In this document: in pieces, positions 1 to 8,681 of the stretch
How positions within the stretch are numbered: the stretch's first letter is position 1
Layout: every line of letters starts with the position of its first letter
Origin: Ktedonobacter sp. SOSP1-85
GTDB lineage: Bacteria; Chloroflexota; Ktedonobacteria; Ktedonobacterales; Ktedonobacteraceae
Assembly (NCBI RefSeq): GCF_016587415.1
Contig: NZ_BNJI01000001.1
Coordinates: 248,001-312,000 of the forward strand
Length of the DNA stretch: 64,000 nucleotides
Direction: 5' to 3'
Notes under the pieces: generated by a model
The model's input: the letters and a program-made list of their open reading frames with translations, nothing else
Databases searched by the model: none
What the model was told of the DNA's origin: nothing
Translations under genes and position numbers: made by a program

Positions 1-338
1 GCGCCCTGCAAGCTGGGATCGACATAGAGCGCAACCAGTTCAGCCCAGGAGCGATGGCGAAAGAGCGGCGAGTCGAGATGGCTCTCTAAGAGCAGAAGAC
101 CGACAGGGCGCTCCCTCTCCCATGCCAGCAGCCAGAGCGCACCCTCCGTCTCGTGCGTACGGAGAAAATGCTCCCGCAACAAGGGTCGCCAGTTGTCGGC
201 CAGAGCGAACTGCTCATTGAGCGAGGCATTATATGCGTGCAACGCGGCAAAGAGGGTCGCGACAGCCTCGAAGTCATTGCGCATGGCCGGGGCAAGACGC
301 AGACGCTCCTGCCTGAGCTCCTGCAAACGTTGGTTCAC
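1..338 (-). CDS. GNAT-family N-acetyltransferase, 3' part cut by window edge
   Basis: The minus strand reads openly from a GTG at 338 (or a TTG at 344 six bases after an AAGGA ribosome site) to the window edge; a TGA lies just upstream in frame, which limits the start. The translation contains NDFEAVATLFAALHAYN near the N-terminus, GALWLLAWERERPVGLLLLE (a typical GNAT strand pair) and ELVALYVDPSLQG, which is the entry to the acetyl-CoA binding motif of GNAT enzymes. The likely role is acetyl-CoA dependent N-acetylation of an unknown amine. The gene lies about 45 bases downstream of the FmdB-like gene on the same strand and probably shares its regulated promoter. The rest of the CoA-binding site is outside the window. 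Confidence 0.7.
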   Translation of the reverse strand, partial: MNQRLQELRQERLRLAPAMRNDFEAVATLFAALHAYNASLNEQFALADNWRPLLREHFLRTHETEGALWLLAWERERPVGLLLLESHLDSPLFRHRSWAELVALYVDPSLQG

Positions 339-387
339 GATCAAGCGTCATCCTTTCCAGGGTCCAGCGTGTCTCTGTTTCAGTTGC

Positions 388-642
388 TCAGGTACGTTGT
401 GTGCGAGATGGTGATGGTAAGCAGCAGGCACACCCACTGGCATGCGAAATGGGACCGGAACGTTGCAATGTGCTCTCACGTGTCTCGGCCCTGGCCGACT
501 TTTTGAAGGCAAAACGTGAGAGTTGACGTACCGCTTCCGTTGCGCACACGGGACACCACGCCGTATCATCAGCCTCGCGTACAGGTCGTAACTCGTCGAA
601 GTGCGTTCGACATGCTGGGCAGACAAACTCGTAGACAGGCAT
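388..642 (-). CDS. FmdB-family zinc ribbon protein
   Basis: A small 84-residue protein starting MPVYEFVCPACRTHF. It has the FmdB-type N-terminal zinc ribbon: C8-x2-C11 and C30-x2-C33 flanking a short beta strand with the FDEL stretch typical of the family. The C-terminal half is unstructured, with a second Cys pair (GCACC) of no known role. The start is supported by a GGGAAGTAGGG ribosome-binding region just upstream. Members of this family are putative regulators and their biochemical function is unsettled. The gene is first in a minus-strand pair with the acetyltransferase and is driven by a promoter flanked by two palindromic operators. Confidence 0.75.
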   Translation of the reverse strand: MPVYEFVCPACRTHFDELRPVREADDTAWCPVCATEAVRQLSRFAFKKSARAETRESTLQRSGPISHASGCACCLPSPSRTQRT

Positions 643-672
643 ATATCCCTACTTCCCTGATGCTGTTTTGTT

Positions 673-751
673 AATGATATTTTGTATCATTAAGCGTTGC
701 TGATAGTATACCGGATTGCCTTGCTTTCTGTCAATGATACCGCGTATCATT
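673..751 (-). promoter_or_regulatory. Promoter bracketed by two 19-bp palindromic operators
   Basis: On the minus strand a -35 TTGACA (734-729) and a -10 TATACT (710-705) are separated by 18 bases. Two 19-bp palindromes flank it: AATGATACCGCGTATCATT at 733-751, which touches the -35 box, and AATGATATTTTGTATCATT at 673-691, downstream of the -10. Both match TGATA-N5-TATCA, start to start 60 bp apart. This architecture suggests a dimeric repressor binding both sites. The half-sites resemble Fur-superfamily boxes, but the regulator is not identified. Confidence 0.75.
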
Positions 752-934
752 AGCAATGCCGGGACGAAAATAGGACACCTGAAGAGATACCATCTTCTTG
801 GTCTTCATAACCTCAACCAGAGGCTATCTCGACACGAGGCGGCTTGGCAAAGAGAAACGCTATATACCCGTTAGAATTCGTATGACAATTTCTTCACAAA
901 TGAGATGTAATATCAATATCGGCCCTAAAAACCC

Positions 935-993
935 TTGCTTTTCTCTTCTGCGCATGGCATACTCTCTATAGCAAATGAGACAAAATCTCATTT
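935..993 (+). promoter_or_regulatory. Promoter and start-site palindrome of the SCO5389-family gene
   Basis: A -35 TTGCTT (935-940), 17-base spacer and -10 CATACT (958-963) precede an inverted repeat AAATGAGA-CAAAA-TCTCATTT at 973-993, placed about where transcription would start. It could be an operator or a 5' RNA hairpin. The rest of the 752-1163 gap holds no gene; an AAGGAGG ribosome site at about 1151 precedes the ATG at 1164. The leader would be near 190 bases. Confidence 0.5.
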
Positions 994-1163
994 AGAGGCA
1001 GAGGTGAATGTGAGATTGTATGAAAATTGCGTTTGTACATCACCCCGTACCTCGATCCTGACTTTTCCTTGAGCACATTGCTCATTTCTCTACTGTTATC
1101 AATAGAACCGCTTTTCTCTCCTCTCTTGAGGAGAGAACATCAGCAGCCAAAAGGAGGATAGCT

Positions 1164-1556
1164 ATGTCTCTTACGGTTTCTCCAGCATTATTGGAACAGG
1201 CTCAGCAGGGTGCTGTCTCACAGGACGATTTTCTGGCCTGTATCAAGGACTCGCTTCCCTATGCCTGGAACCTCATTGCAGGCCTCGCGAGTAAGCTCAA
1301 TCAAAGCGGGGCCAGCTTTGTTGACAATCAGACACCACCTCCCAGCGAACAGGCGCGCGGTCAACTGCTGCGTGTCCTCGCCAGTGACTCCATGCGCACC
1401 ACTTTAGAGAACCATTTTGGCGTCAAGCTGGCGTTTCAGAACTGTCATCGTGTTGCCCTCTTCCCAAAAGACCAATTTGATCAGAAGAGCTACGAAGAGT
1501 TTATTTCGCCTAGAAGTCAACTCCTCAACCAGAGTCCTGAACTCGTTGATTGCTAA
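1164..1556 (+). CDS. SCO5389-family protein
   Basis: A 130-residue protein that I recognise as the family named after Streptomyces SCO5389, whose function is not known. It has the family hallmarks in order: SPALLEQAQQG near the N-terminus, SLPYAW, DNQTPPPSEQARGQLLR in the middle, HFGVKLAFQNCHRVA, and the terminal RSQLLNQSPELVDC. Length equals that of actinobacterial members. The start has a strong AAGGAGG ribosome site. It stands alone with its own promoter and a long hairpin terminator. It appears soluble, without a signal peptide or membrane segment. Confidence 0.8.
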   Translation: MSLTVSPALLEQAQQGAVSQDDFLACIKDSLPYAWNLIAGLASKLNQSGASFVDNQTPPPSEQARGQLLRVLASDSMRTTLENHFGVKLAFQNCHRVALFPKDQFDQKSYEEFISPRSQLLNQSPELVDC

Positions 1557-1560
1557 TGAA

Positions 1561-1610
1561 GCAAAAGGGGAGGAGACGCCTCTCCATTGAGGCGTCTCCT
1601 CCCCTTTTGC
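1561..1610 (+). terminator. Perfect hairpin after the SCO5389-family gene
   Basis: Arms of 22 bases (1561-1582 and 1589-1610) pair perfectly around a 6-base loop. The stem is A-rich at its 5' foot and ends TTTTGC, so it may act as an intrinsic terminator. It starts a few bases after the stop codon. Confidence 0.75.
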
Positions 1611-1722
1611 TTACTAAATAGATGGAAATTGATTCATTGCGCAGCCGACATGGCATAAGAGCGTAACCTACCATGGGTGCAATAGACTTCTTTCAAAACC
1701 CACTGTCTGCTAAACTGGCGGC

Positions 1723-1870
1723 ATGAATCAAACAAGCAGTACATCAAAATATCACAAGCTCACCCATCTCAGTGCCGAGCAATTTTAACGTCTAACCGGC
1801 GTCAAGCGGGTATTGTCAACTTGACTGGAAGCCTGCTTGAAAGCTGGGCAATATGACACAATACGCCTTA
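1723..1870 (+). pseudogene. N-terminal remnant of an IS5-like transposase
   Basis: From the ATG at 1723 the frame gives MNQTSSTSKYHKLTHLSAEQ and then, across a stop codon, RLTGVKRV. The KY-x-x-L-x2-L-x4-F-x-RLTGV pattern is typical of the N-terminus of IS5-like (DDE_Tnp_4) transposases. Stops at about 1786 and soon after show that it is dead. The remaining sequence from 1611 to 2071 shows no other gene. Confidence 0.4.
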
Positions 1871-2071
1871 TGAAAAAGAACAGCTCAGCTTCTCCTTACA
1901 AGGGATACCTGTGCTGGCTACTTGGGACATCCGTTCGATAAATCGGACTGTTATGTATGATGGGGTGAGCTTTCTTGTCAAAGCACGTGAGATGCGTGTA
2001 CAATCAACAGGGGCCATTCTACGTATGCCCTCCGACCATACGCCGTTCTCACAAAGAAGAGGTTTCTATTT

Positions 2072-3190
2072 GTGCTGCGTCTCTTTTCCTCGATCAAGCA
2101 ACGTGTCTCTTTTTGCTTCCATACGCTTCAAGAACATGTTTTGCGTTGGATTAAACCGTCGACAACTTCCTTTGTACTCGGCACGTTCGCCGATCTGACG
2201 CGCAGCAAAGCCGAACTTTTGGCTGAAAATGCGCTCTTGCGACAACAACTGATCATTCTGCATCGACAGGTCAAGCGACCGACCTATCGGAAGACGGATC
2301 GGCTTCTTTTCGTGCTCCTTGCCAGGATGGTCCGAACCTGGAAACAGGCGCTTTTCCTTGTCCAGCCAGAGACGCTCCTCCGCTGGCACCGCGAGCTTTT
2401 CCGTCTGTTCTGGAAGCTCAAATCGAAGGTGCATGAGAGAAAGCCGAAGCTCTCGTCCGAGACGATCAGCTTGATCAAAGAGATGGCCGCAAACAATCGG
2501 CTCTGGGGAGCGGAACGTATTCGCGGTGAGCTTCTCAAGCTCGATATTCGGGTGAGTAAACGCACGATGCAGAAATATATGAGACCCATCCGCCGCAAAA
2601 GGCTGAGTGGACAGACCTGGAAAACGTTCCTGCGCAACCATGCGGCAGAAATATGGGCTTGCGATTTCCTTCAGGTCCCCGACCTCTTCTTCCGCCCGCT
2701 TTTTGCGTTCTTCATCATCGAGTTGCAATCGCGAAAGGTCATTCATGTCAATGTGACGCGCTCTCCCAGCGATCCCTGGGTAGCGCAACAGTTGCGAGAA
2801 GCGACTCCCTATGGACACGCGCCAAAATATCTGATCCGGGAGAATGATCGCAAATTCGGGCCGGAATTCGCACGAGTAGCAACCACAAGCCGCATCAACG
2901 TCCTTCGAACGCCGTACAGAACCCCACAAGCGAATGCCATCTGTGAACGCTTTCTGGGAAGTGTGAGACGAGAATGCCTGGATCACTTCCTGATCTTCCA
3001 GGAAAAGCAGCTGTACCGCCTTCTCAAAGCGTCTGTCGTGTACTTCAACCAGGCTCGACCGCATCAAGGGCTGGGACAGCGAATTCCTGATCCATCGATT
3101 CCATCTACTCCTCTCCCGAACCCACCGAACCAGGTGAGCGCCATTCCTGTGTTGGGTGGCTTCCACCACAACTACCGCAGAGCAGCTTAA
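2072..3190 (+). CDS. Integrase-core (rve) transposase
   Basis: A 372-residue transposase with an N-terminal region rich in LLAENALLRQQLIILHRQVK, an HTH-like middle segment (RLWGAERIRGELLKL) and an rve/DDE core. The catalytic set is visible: D in WACDFLQV, D in IRENDRKFG, and E in ANAICERFLGSVRRECLDH. It ends with the PHQGLGQRIP signature common to IS3-superfamily C-termini. It is full length and probably functional. I could not define terminal inverted repeats or target duplications, so the element ends remain open. It lies in a zone of older IS debris. Confidence 0.8.
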   Translation: MLRLFSSIKQRVSFCFHTLQEHVLRWIKPSTTSFVLGTFADLTRSKAELLAENALLRQQLIILHRQVKRPTYRKTDRLLFVLLARMVRTWKQALFLVQPETLLRWHRELFRLFWKLKSKVHERKPKLSSETISLIKEMAANNRLWGAERIRGELLKLDIRVSKRTMQKYMRPIRRKRLSGQTWKTFLRNHAAEIWACDFLQVPDLFFRPLFAFFIIELQSRKVIHVNVTRSPSDPWVAQQLREATPYGHAPKYLIRENDRKFGPEFARVATTSRINVLRTPYRTPQANAICERFLGSVRRECLDHFLIFQEKQLYRLLKASVVYFNQARPHQGLGQRIPDPSIPSTPLPNPPNQVSAIPVLGGFHHNYRRAA

Positions 3191-3460
3191 ACAATGGCAA
3201 GCATATACCCCAAGAAGCAGGTGCAACCCGTAAAATATCAGATGGAGTATCTGAACGTTCCTTGCCCGTTTTCCCTCATCGGACAAAAGAACAGGTTATT
3301 TCTCCGCTTCATTACCGAGATCGGTGCTTCTCTGCTCATGAAGCAAAGGCCTCCCCTTGCTTGGCGGTGCGCCTCTTTGTGAAAGCAATGTGGAAGACGA
3401 GAGCGTCTCCTGGACCAATTTCCCGATCTTATGAACAGATATTCCAAGTAGCCAACACAG
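3191..3460. other. Intergenic, no gene seen
   Basis: About 270 bases between the transposase and the 3' end of the permease gene. Short open frames on both strands lack ribosome sites and recognisable motifs. The right end of the insertion sequence should lie here. Confidence 0.4.
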
Positions 3461-6400
3461 TTAATCCTTATTCAATCGCAGTGCTTGCGCGGGTAGCAGG
3501 TGTAGCACGTGACGCGTGACGAGGAAGATAATGAGTACGCAGACAAGAACAAAGGCCAGGAAGGCCAGGAGCAGCGAAGTGGGCGCCTGAACCTGGACTT
3601 GAATGGTGCGTTGCAGCATGTAGAAGTCCAGGCTCGTGACGTTACCCAGGGCGTTATTTATTGGCGTACTGCTGATCATGAGCTTGGGAATCAGGGTAAA
3701 AGTGAAAAGCAGGCCGAAGACGACCCCGAAGAAGAGCGCGACCAGATGAATAACTCCCTGTTCCCAGATGAGAATGCGTGCCACCAGGGGCGGCTCTGTC
3801 CCCAAGGCCCGCAAGACCGCGAAACTAAGTTGCCGCTCATGAATGCTATTCCAGGTAATTAGTATGTTTCCACACAGGCCCAGCAGGAGCGCGGTAGCTG
3901 TGCCAAGTGCGAGGATCAGCAAGAGATCCAGGGTCAGTGGATCTGTACGGAGCGCCTCAAGGAGCGCGCGCCGATCCTGAAGGTTTGCCAACCCTACTTC
4001 TTCATTGGAACCATTCAATTGCGCACGCAGGCGAGCCAGGAGAGCAGGATTATCGCTGGTTCGCAACCATGCGTGTGTGAGGGGAGTGGCTGCTTATCTG
4101 TATGCGCGTGGTAAGCCGCGAGTGTCTGGTAGTCTACCAGGAGCGCTGGCCTCGCAGGCTGATCGGTAGAGGAGGGTGAATCGTACATCCCTTCAATCAT
4201 ATTGACGCGTGCAAGTGCTTCGTAGGTAGTGGTATAGGCGTGACCAGAATCATACGAAGTCAGCGTAAAGGTCTTGCCTGGCGAAAGATGCAACTGCTCC
4301 CAGCCCAGCGTATCAACCAGGGCAGGCACCACTTGAGGGTAGCCGACTGCGGGCCGTCGTCGTGCGAGCTCACGTGTCAGAGCCTCAAGAGGTTGCTCGG
4401 AGTTTTGTGTGCTCCAGTAGGTGGCTCGCGCGTAGGTTTTGGCATCGACGGCGCGAATGTGGAAGGAGTGGCTCTTATCCTGAAAACTGATGATCTCGCT
4501 ACCAAGCGAGACTGAGCTGACTCCTGGAAGCGCGTTGTATGTCTGGTATGCACTTATGATTGATGGCGTGACCTTTCCCACAAAAGAGCCACTGAAGTCA
4601 GCGACGCTTTCATAGCGGGCAAGCTCCGTGAGCCGTTGCTGCTGTGAATCATTAAAGATAAGCGTCAGCATGATGAACGAAGATGCGAGCGCGAGCAATA
4701 ACGTGATCTGCAAGGGCCGGCCTGGCGAACGCGTCATTTGGGCCAGCGCGAGCATGGGTGGAGCAGTTCTCCCGCGATGGGCTAGCCGGGCTAACAGATT
4801 GAGTCCACGAGGCGCGAAGCGCAGGAAACAGAAGAGGATACTGAGCATGAAAAAGAACGGTGCCAGCAGGGCAACGGGGGTAGCAATGGCGTAAATCGTG
4901 TCATCTGAAAGCAAGCCCTGGAGTTGAAAGACATAGTTCGCTATGAGATAGAGTACCAGCGCGATAACTGCGGAGATGGCGTCCAGGTAGAAGCGTCCCC
5001 AGTAAGAGCGTTGCGTTACGCGTGCGCTCTCGTATCGCTGCGTGAGCACGTTCAAACGCAAGCTTTGTGCCAGGGTGAAGAGCATACTCCCCATCCCCGC
5101 GAGCAGCGCGAGCAGCGCATATGGAATGACGCTTTGCAATGTCACCATTGGCTGTTGCCAGAGGATCATTGTGGTGTCTTGAGCCAATGATGGCAAGAGT
5201 GGCTGGGTAATCGTGCTTACTACCAGGGGAGCGAGCAGTATCCCAACAATCAGTGCAATAAGTGATACGACCAGGCCTTGTAGTGAAAAGGCACATATGA
5301 TCTGAAAGGAACTCGCTCCCCGACTGCGAAGAAGGGCGATACCCGATGATTGGCGCTCAATGAGCAGCGAAATAAGTACGCTCATGAAGAAGAGGTCAAG
5401 CAAGATGGTAGGAAGCGAAATAATGAGAACCGGGACGTGAGAGAGCGTTATATGCGTGCTCAACTGGTTGAGTACCGAGGGGCCAGTGCCCACCAGGGGA
5501 CTACTATAGCTCAAGTCCAGTAAGTAGGGAGATGGCAGATTATATAACGTATAGCTATATAATGCAACTCCATTGTAGAAGTCCAGGTCCGTGCTTCTCA
5601 ACGCCTCGCGAAAACTGGTATAGCGATCAATAGACAGGCGCGAAGGATCAATAAACAGGTCCCAGTAAGCAAAGACGGTGGAATCAAAGACAAACGCCTC
5701 TGGTGAGGAAGGCTGGGAGTTCGTTGTATCAGCCGCTTGCGCCCGCAAGAATTGCTCCTGGCACCAGGCGCCCAGCGCATCGCTTGAGAGCAATAGAGGG
5801 AAGCTTAAAGGTCTGGTATAGTTGGGGATGAGAGGCGTGGGTAGAAAGCTCGTCCCATGCCAGAAAATGTCGCTTGTATTGGCAGCAATGAGGCCCACGA
5901 CGCGTAGTGTCAGCGAGGTCGTACGCTTATAAGAAGTATCGCTGAAAGGTGTCTCCTCCTTCGCTTCCACGCTGGTATAGTAGCCGACGCTGGTCGTTAT
6001 GATTGAGCCAGGCGAAACGCGCAAAAGCGCGGCGGACTCCTGAGTCAGAAGGACTTCAACCTCGCCATGCTGCTGACTGGAAGGAAAGCGCCCACTGAGC
6101 AGGCGTATATGCGAGCGCATCTGCTGGATACTGGTAGAGATGAAGCCGAGTTGATCCTCGGGGTCGGGCCCAGTCGGTGTCACGAGTGGAAAGCCAGACA
6201 CCCGGTATTGTGCCGACTGATCCTGTGTCAGGTAGGGGGCAAGATGCTCTTTAAACGGGGCTGTGCTTGCTGATGTCATTGAAGCCAGTAATTGAGGGGA
6301 AAGGGCCTGCGCCTCCGCACTGATTGTAATGCGTGTATTTTCGGGCGAGACGCGCAGAGCCTGGCGCAGACTGGCTGTGCCTGTGACCTGTTCAAGGAGC

Positions 6401-6561
6401 GGAATCGCGCATAGCAAAAGCACCGCCGCGCTCATACCCAGGCACATCGTCAGGAGCAGTAATCTATTTGGGCGCCAGCTCCACCGCGCCAGGCTGAGCG
6501 CCAACAAGGCACTCTGATACATGGAATGAGTAGGAGGCTTGAGCCTGGATGTGAAGCGCAT
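3461..6561 (-). pseudogene. FtsX/MacB-like ABC permease broken by a frameshift
   Basis: Two minus-strand frames together encode one protein of about 1030 residues. The first (6561 to 4015) carries an N-terminal membrane helix, a large extracellular domain, four helices of the first FtsX block and the second extracellular domain. The second (to 3461) carries the last FtsX block with ALRALGTEPPLVARILIWEQG and ends QALRLNKD. The junction is near 4066-4090, in an ACACAC tract, where one base is missing. The paralogue at 25957-28908 is colinear (ALRALGMPPRQ, WEQGW, TLRLNED) and intact. The start at 6561 is preceded by AAAGGG. No ATPase gene is adjacent. It may be a true pseudogene or a sequencing slip in the dinucleotide run. 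Confidence 0.75.
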
Positions 6562-6595
6562 GATGGATAGCCCTTTATCATTTCTCTATGCGTAG

Positions 6596-7075
6596 TTATT
6601 TGACGTCAATTATCTCGCCGCCAGTCATCTCTTTCAAATCCTGGGGCGTGAGACGGAAGACGGCGTTGGGCGTGCCTGCCGCAGCCCAGATCTCTTGATA
6701 CTGGAAGAGGTCGGCGTCGATAAAGGTCTTGAGTGTAGAGGTGTGACCGATAGGCGCAACGCCCCCAATGGCGAACCCTGTGCGCTCGCGTACAAAATCG
6801 GCGTTGGGCTTCTCAATACCCTCACCGACAGCGGCCTTGAGGCGCTTCTCATTGACGCGATTGGTACCACTGGCAACGACGAGGATGGCCTGGTCGCGCT
6901 CCTTGCCCCGGAAAATAAGGGATTTGACGATCTGTCCTACGGTGGTGCCAATAGAGTCCGCGGCCTCCTGCGCGGTCCGCGTGGAGCTGGGAAGTTCTAG
7001 AACCTGGCAATCAAAGCCACGCTCGGTGAGGATATCCTGTACGCGTTGCGCGCTTGCACTCAATGTTTGCGTCAT
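6596..7075 (-). CDS. YbaK/EbsC-type aminoacyl-tRNA deacylase
   Basis: A 159-residue protein starting MTQTLSASAQRVQDIL, chosen because GGAGAATTTTATAGC precedes that ATG; the frame stays open further upstream but only through a palindrome. It has the YbaK fold signatures: TAQEAADSIGTTVGQIVKSL, VVASGTNRVNEKRLKAAVG, FAIGGVAPIGH and the C-terminal GGEIIDV. Such proteins hydrolyse mischarged aminoacyl-tRNAs such as Cys- or Ala-tRNA(Pro). The conserved K in IVKSL is present. Its ribosome site lies inside a repeated intergenic module next to the hairpin at 7126-7190. Confidence 0.85.
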   Translation of the reverse strand: MTQTLSASAQRVQDILTERGFDCQVLELPSSTRTAQEAADSIGTTVGQIVKSLIFRGKERDQAILVVASGTNRVNEKRLKAAVGEGIEKPNADFVRERTGFAIGGVAPIGHTSTLKTFIDADLFQYQEIWAAAGTPNAVFRLTPQDLKEMTGGEIIDVK

Positions 7076-7105
7076 GCTATAAAATTCTCCTTTATTTGAT
7101 GACTT

Positions 7106-7190
7106 CTCGCGCCTGCGGCGCTCGCCTGGGGAAGTGGTATGTGGATGCTGGCGGTCAGTGACCGCCAGCATCCACATACCACTTCCCCAG
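7106..7190 (-). repeat. 65-nt perfect palindrome plus conserved flank
   Basis: Bases 7126-7157 and 7159-7190 are exact reverse complements (32-bp arms, 1-base centre). Read on the minus strand it is followed by GCGAGCGCCGCAGGCGCGAG, the same flank found after the palindrome at 10305-10365, and then by the ribosome site of the YbaK gene. It lies downstream of the radical SAM gene and lacks a T-tract. Confidence 0.85.
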
Positions 7191-7221
7191 CTAAAGGGTT
7201 GTGACATCAACTCGTGAAAGG

Positions 7222-8664
7222 TTATAGGGCCAACTGGTCCTTGATGGGTTCTGCTCAGCAGAACCAGGATTCGGTCAGGTGGGGGAGGATGTCGCGGGGA
7301 CCGTAGGCGCTGAGTGCCTGTGCAGGTGAGAAGTCTTGTCCCAGCATCGCGAGGGCCTGGGCCTTGACTTTGAAGAAGGTCTCGCTAGAATCGGCCTGGC
7401 AGTTCTCTCCCTGCGCGACAATGGCGGAGACGCGTTCGTGTAGTTCATCCATGCGTGGATTAGGATGTTGCCAGCGATAGGTATAGTTCTCTGCATCCAA
7501 GTCGCGTAACCAGTTCTGGCTCTCCTCCTGTGCCAGGAGCGCGGACCCAGGCGGGATGAGCAGGCGAATCGAGAGATGGACCGGGTCGAGATGCTCGATG
7601 GCGTGCTGCTGCTCAAAGAAGTCAAGGAGTTCGATATAGCTCTCCAGCGTCTCCCAGGGGGAGAAGGGGAGCAGCGAGGGACGCAGCACGATATCGGCCT
7701 CCCGCGTCAAAGCAAAGGCGCGCCGCACGTCGGCAGCTGTATGCCCCTTATCGAGCCGCAGCAGCGCCGTATCATTGAGCGACTCCACGGCGGAGACGAT
7801 GAAGACACAGCCCAGTTCGCGCATCTCAGGCAGCAGTGATGCATGCTTGAGCAGGTGCTCAATCTTGATCGTGGCGTCGAAGGTTACCTCGGGGAACTCA
7901 GCGTGGAGTGCGCGAGCGATGCGTAGCGCGTGTGTCGGGCCGTTCCAGAAATCGGGGTCGCCAAAGGTGATGTGGCGCGCCCCCTGCTCCACCTGGGCGC
8001 GGATATCGGCCAACACAATCTGCTGGGGGACAGCGAAGAAGCGTCCCTGGTAAACGGGTGTGACGGGGCAGTGCAGGCAGGTATGTTTGCAGCCACGCGT
8101 GCTCTCCGTATAGCCTACGATGCGCAGGTCATCTCCCCATTGCAGGCGCGCATAGCGGTCCAGGGTGGGAAGCTGGCGGCGCTGGGGCACCAGGAAGGGC
8201 GTGCGCGCGATCCAGGCTCCGCTCTCATGTTCTCGTGTGCGTACGCCAGGAATAGCTGTGTCTTGCCCCTGCTCACGGGCCTGCACAAGGCGTAAGAGAG
8301 GCTCTTCATATTCGCCACCAATCGCCGCATCGATGGCGCCCTGGAGTAGGTGGTCGGCATTGAGCAGGGCATAGAGGCCGTAGAGGCAGATAAATGCCCC
8401 TGGATTGACTGAGCGCACGCGGCGCGCCACGGCCTCGCCCAGGCGCAGCGCCGTGTGCATGGGAACGGATATGGCGATAAAGCGGGCCTGCTGTATGGCC
8501 TCGTCGCTGAGCGTATCAATAGCGGTATCTACCGCGTGGGGCGCAAAACCCTCCTGTTGCAGGATGGAGCTCAGCGAGGCGAGGTGGAAGGGCTGATGCC
8601 CCTGCTCATAGCAGGAGAGCAGCAGAATCGCCCCTGGTTGTCGCCAGTTTGATATTGCTGACAT
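7222..8664 (-). CDS. CUAEP-tail radical SAM protein, probable selenoprotein
   Basis: A cobalamin-binding-type radical SAM enzyme. The N-terminal 130 residues form a B12-like Rossmann domain (GGEYEEPLL). The radical SAM cluster motif is C192-x3-C196-x2-C199 (TRGCKHTCLHC), followed by GDPDFWNGP. The conventional frame stops at a TGA (7255-7257) directly after Cys469. Read through, the frame gives C-U-A-E-P and seven more residues to a TAA ending at 7222, so 480 residues with Sec470. The CUAEP/CCAEP tail is a known signature of a radical SAM family of unknown function, which makes selenocysteine much more likely than a stop. A hairpin after the TGA could be the SECIS. The tandem YggX gene lies 17 bases upstream and is probably co-transcribed. 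No selA, selB or selC gene is in the window. Confidence 0.85.
7226..7264 (-). promoter_or_regulatory. Candidate bacterial SECIS element around the Sec codon
   Basis: After the TGA (7257-7255) come 13 bases and then a short stem AGGACC / GGCCCT (one A-C mismatch) closed by an AGTT loop (7241-7226). The G of the loop is 21 bases downstream of the TGA, within the usual bSECIS spacing, and a GU in the apical loop is the expected SelB contact. Independently, the TGA sits at the centre of GGTTCTGC-TGA-GCAGAACC, an alternative hairpin. Confidence 0.55.
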
Positions 8665-8681
8665 TGTTCCCTGTCGCTTCC

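Noticed and set aside
2066..3286. 406-residue minus-strand open frame
   Set aside because: It is the complement of the rve transposase, whose motifs and catalytic residues are clear on the plus strand.
7255..7257. Reading the TGA as the ordinary stop of the radical SAM gene
   Set aside because: The five codons around it spell the known CUAEP tail and the frame ends soon after at a TAA; chance is a poor explanation. Kept as the alternative if the genome has no Sec machinery.
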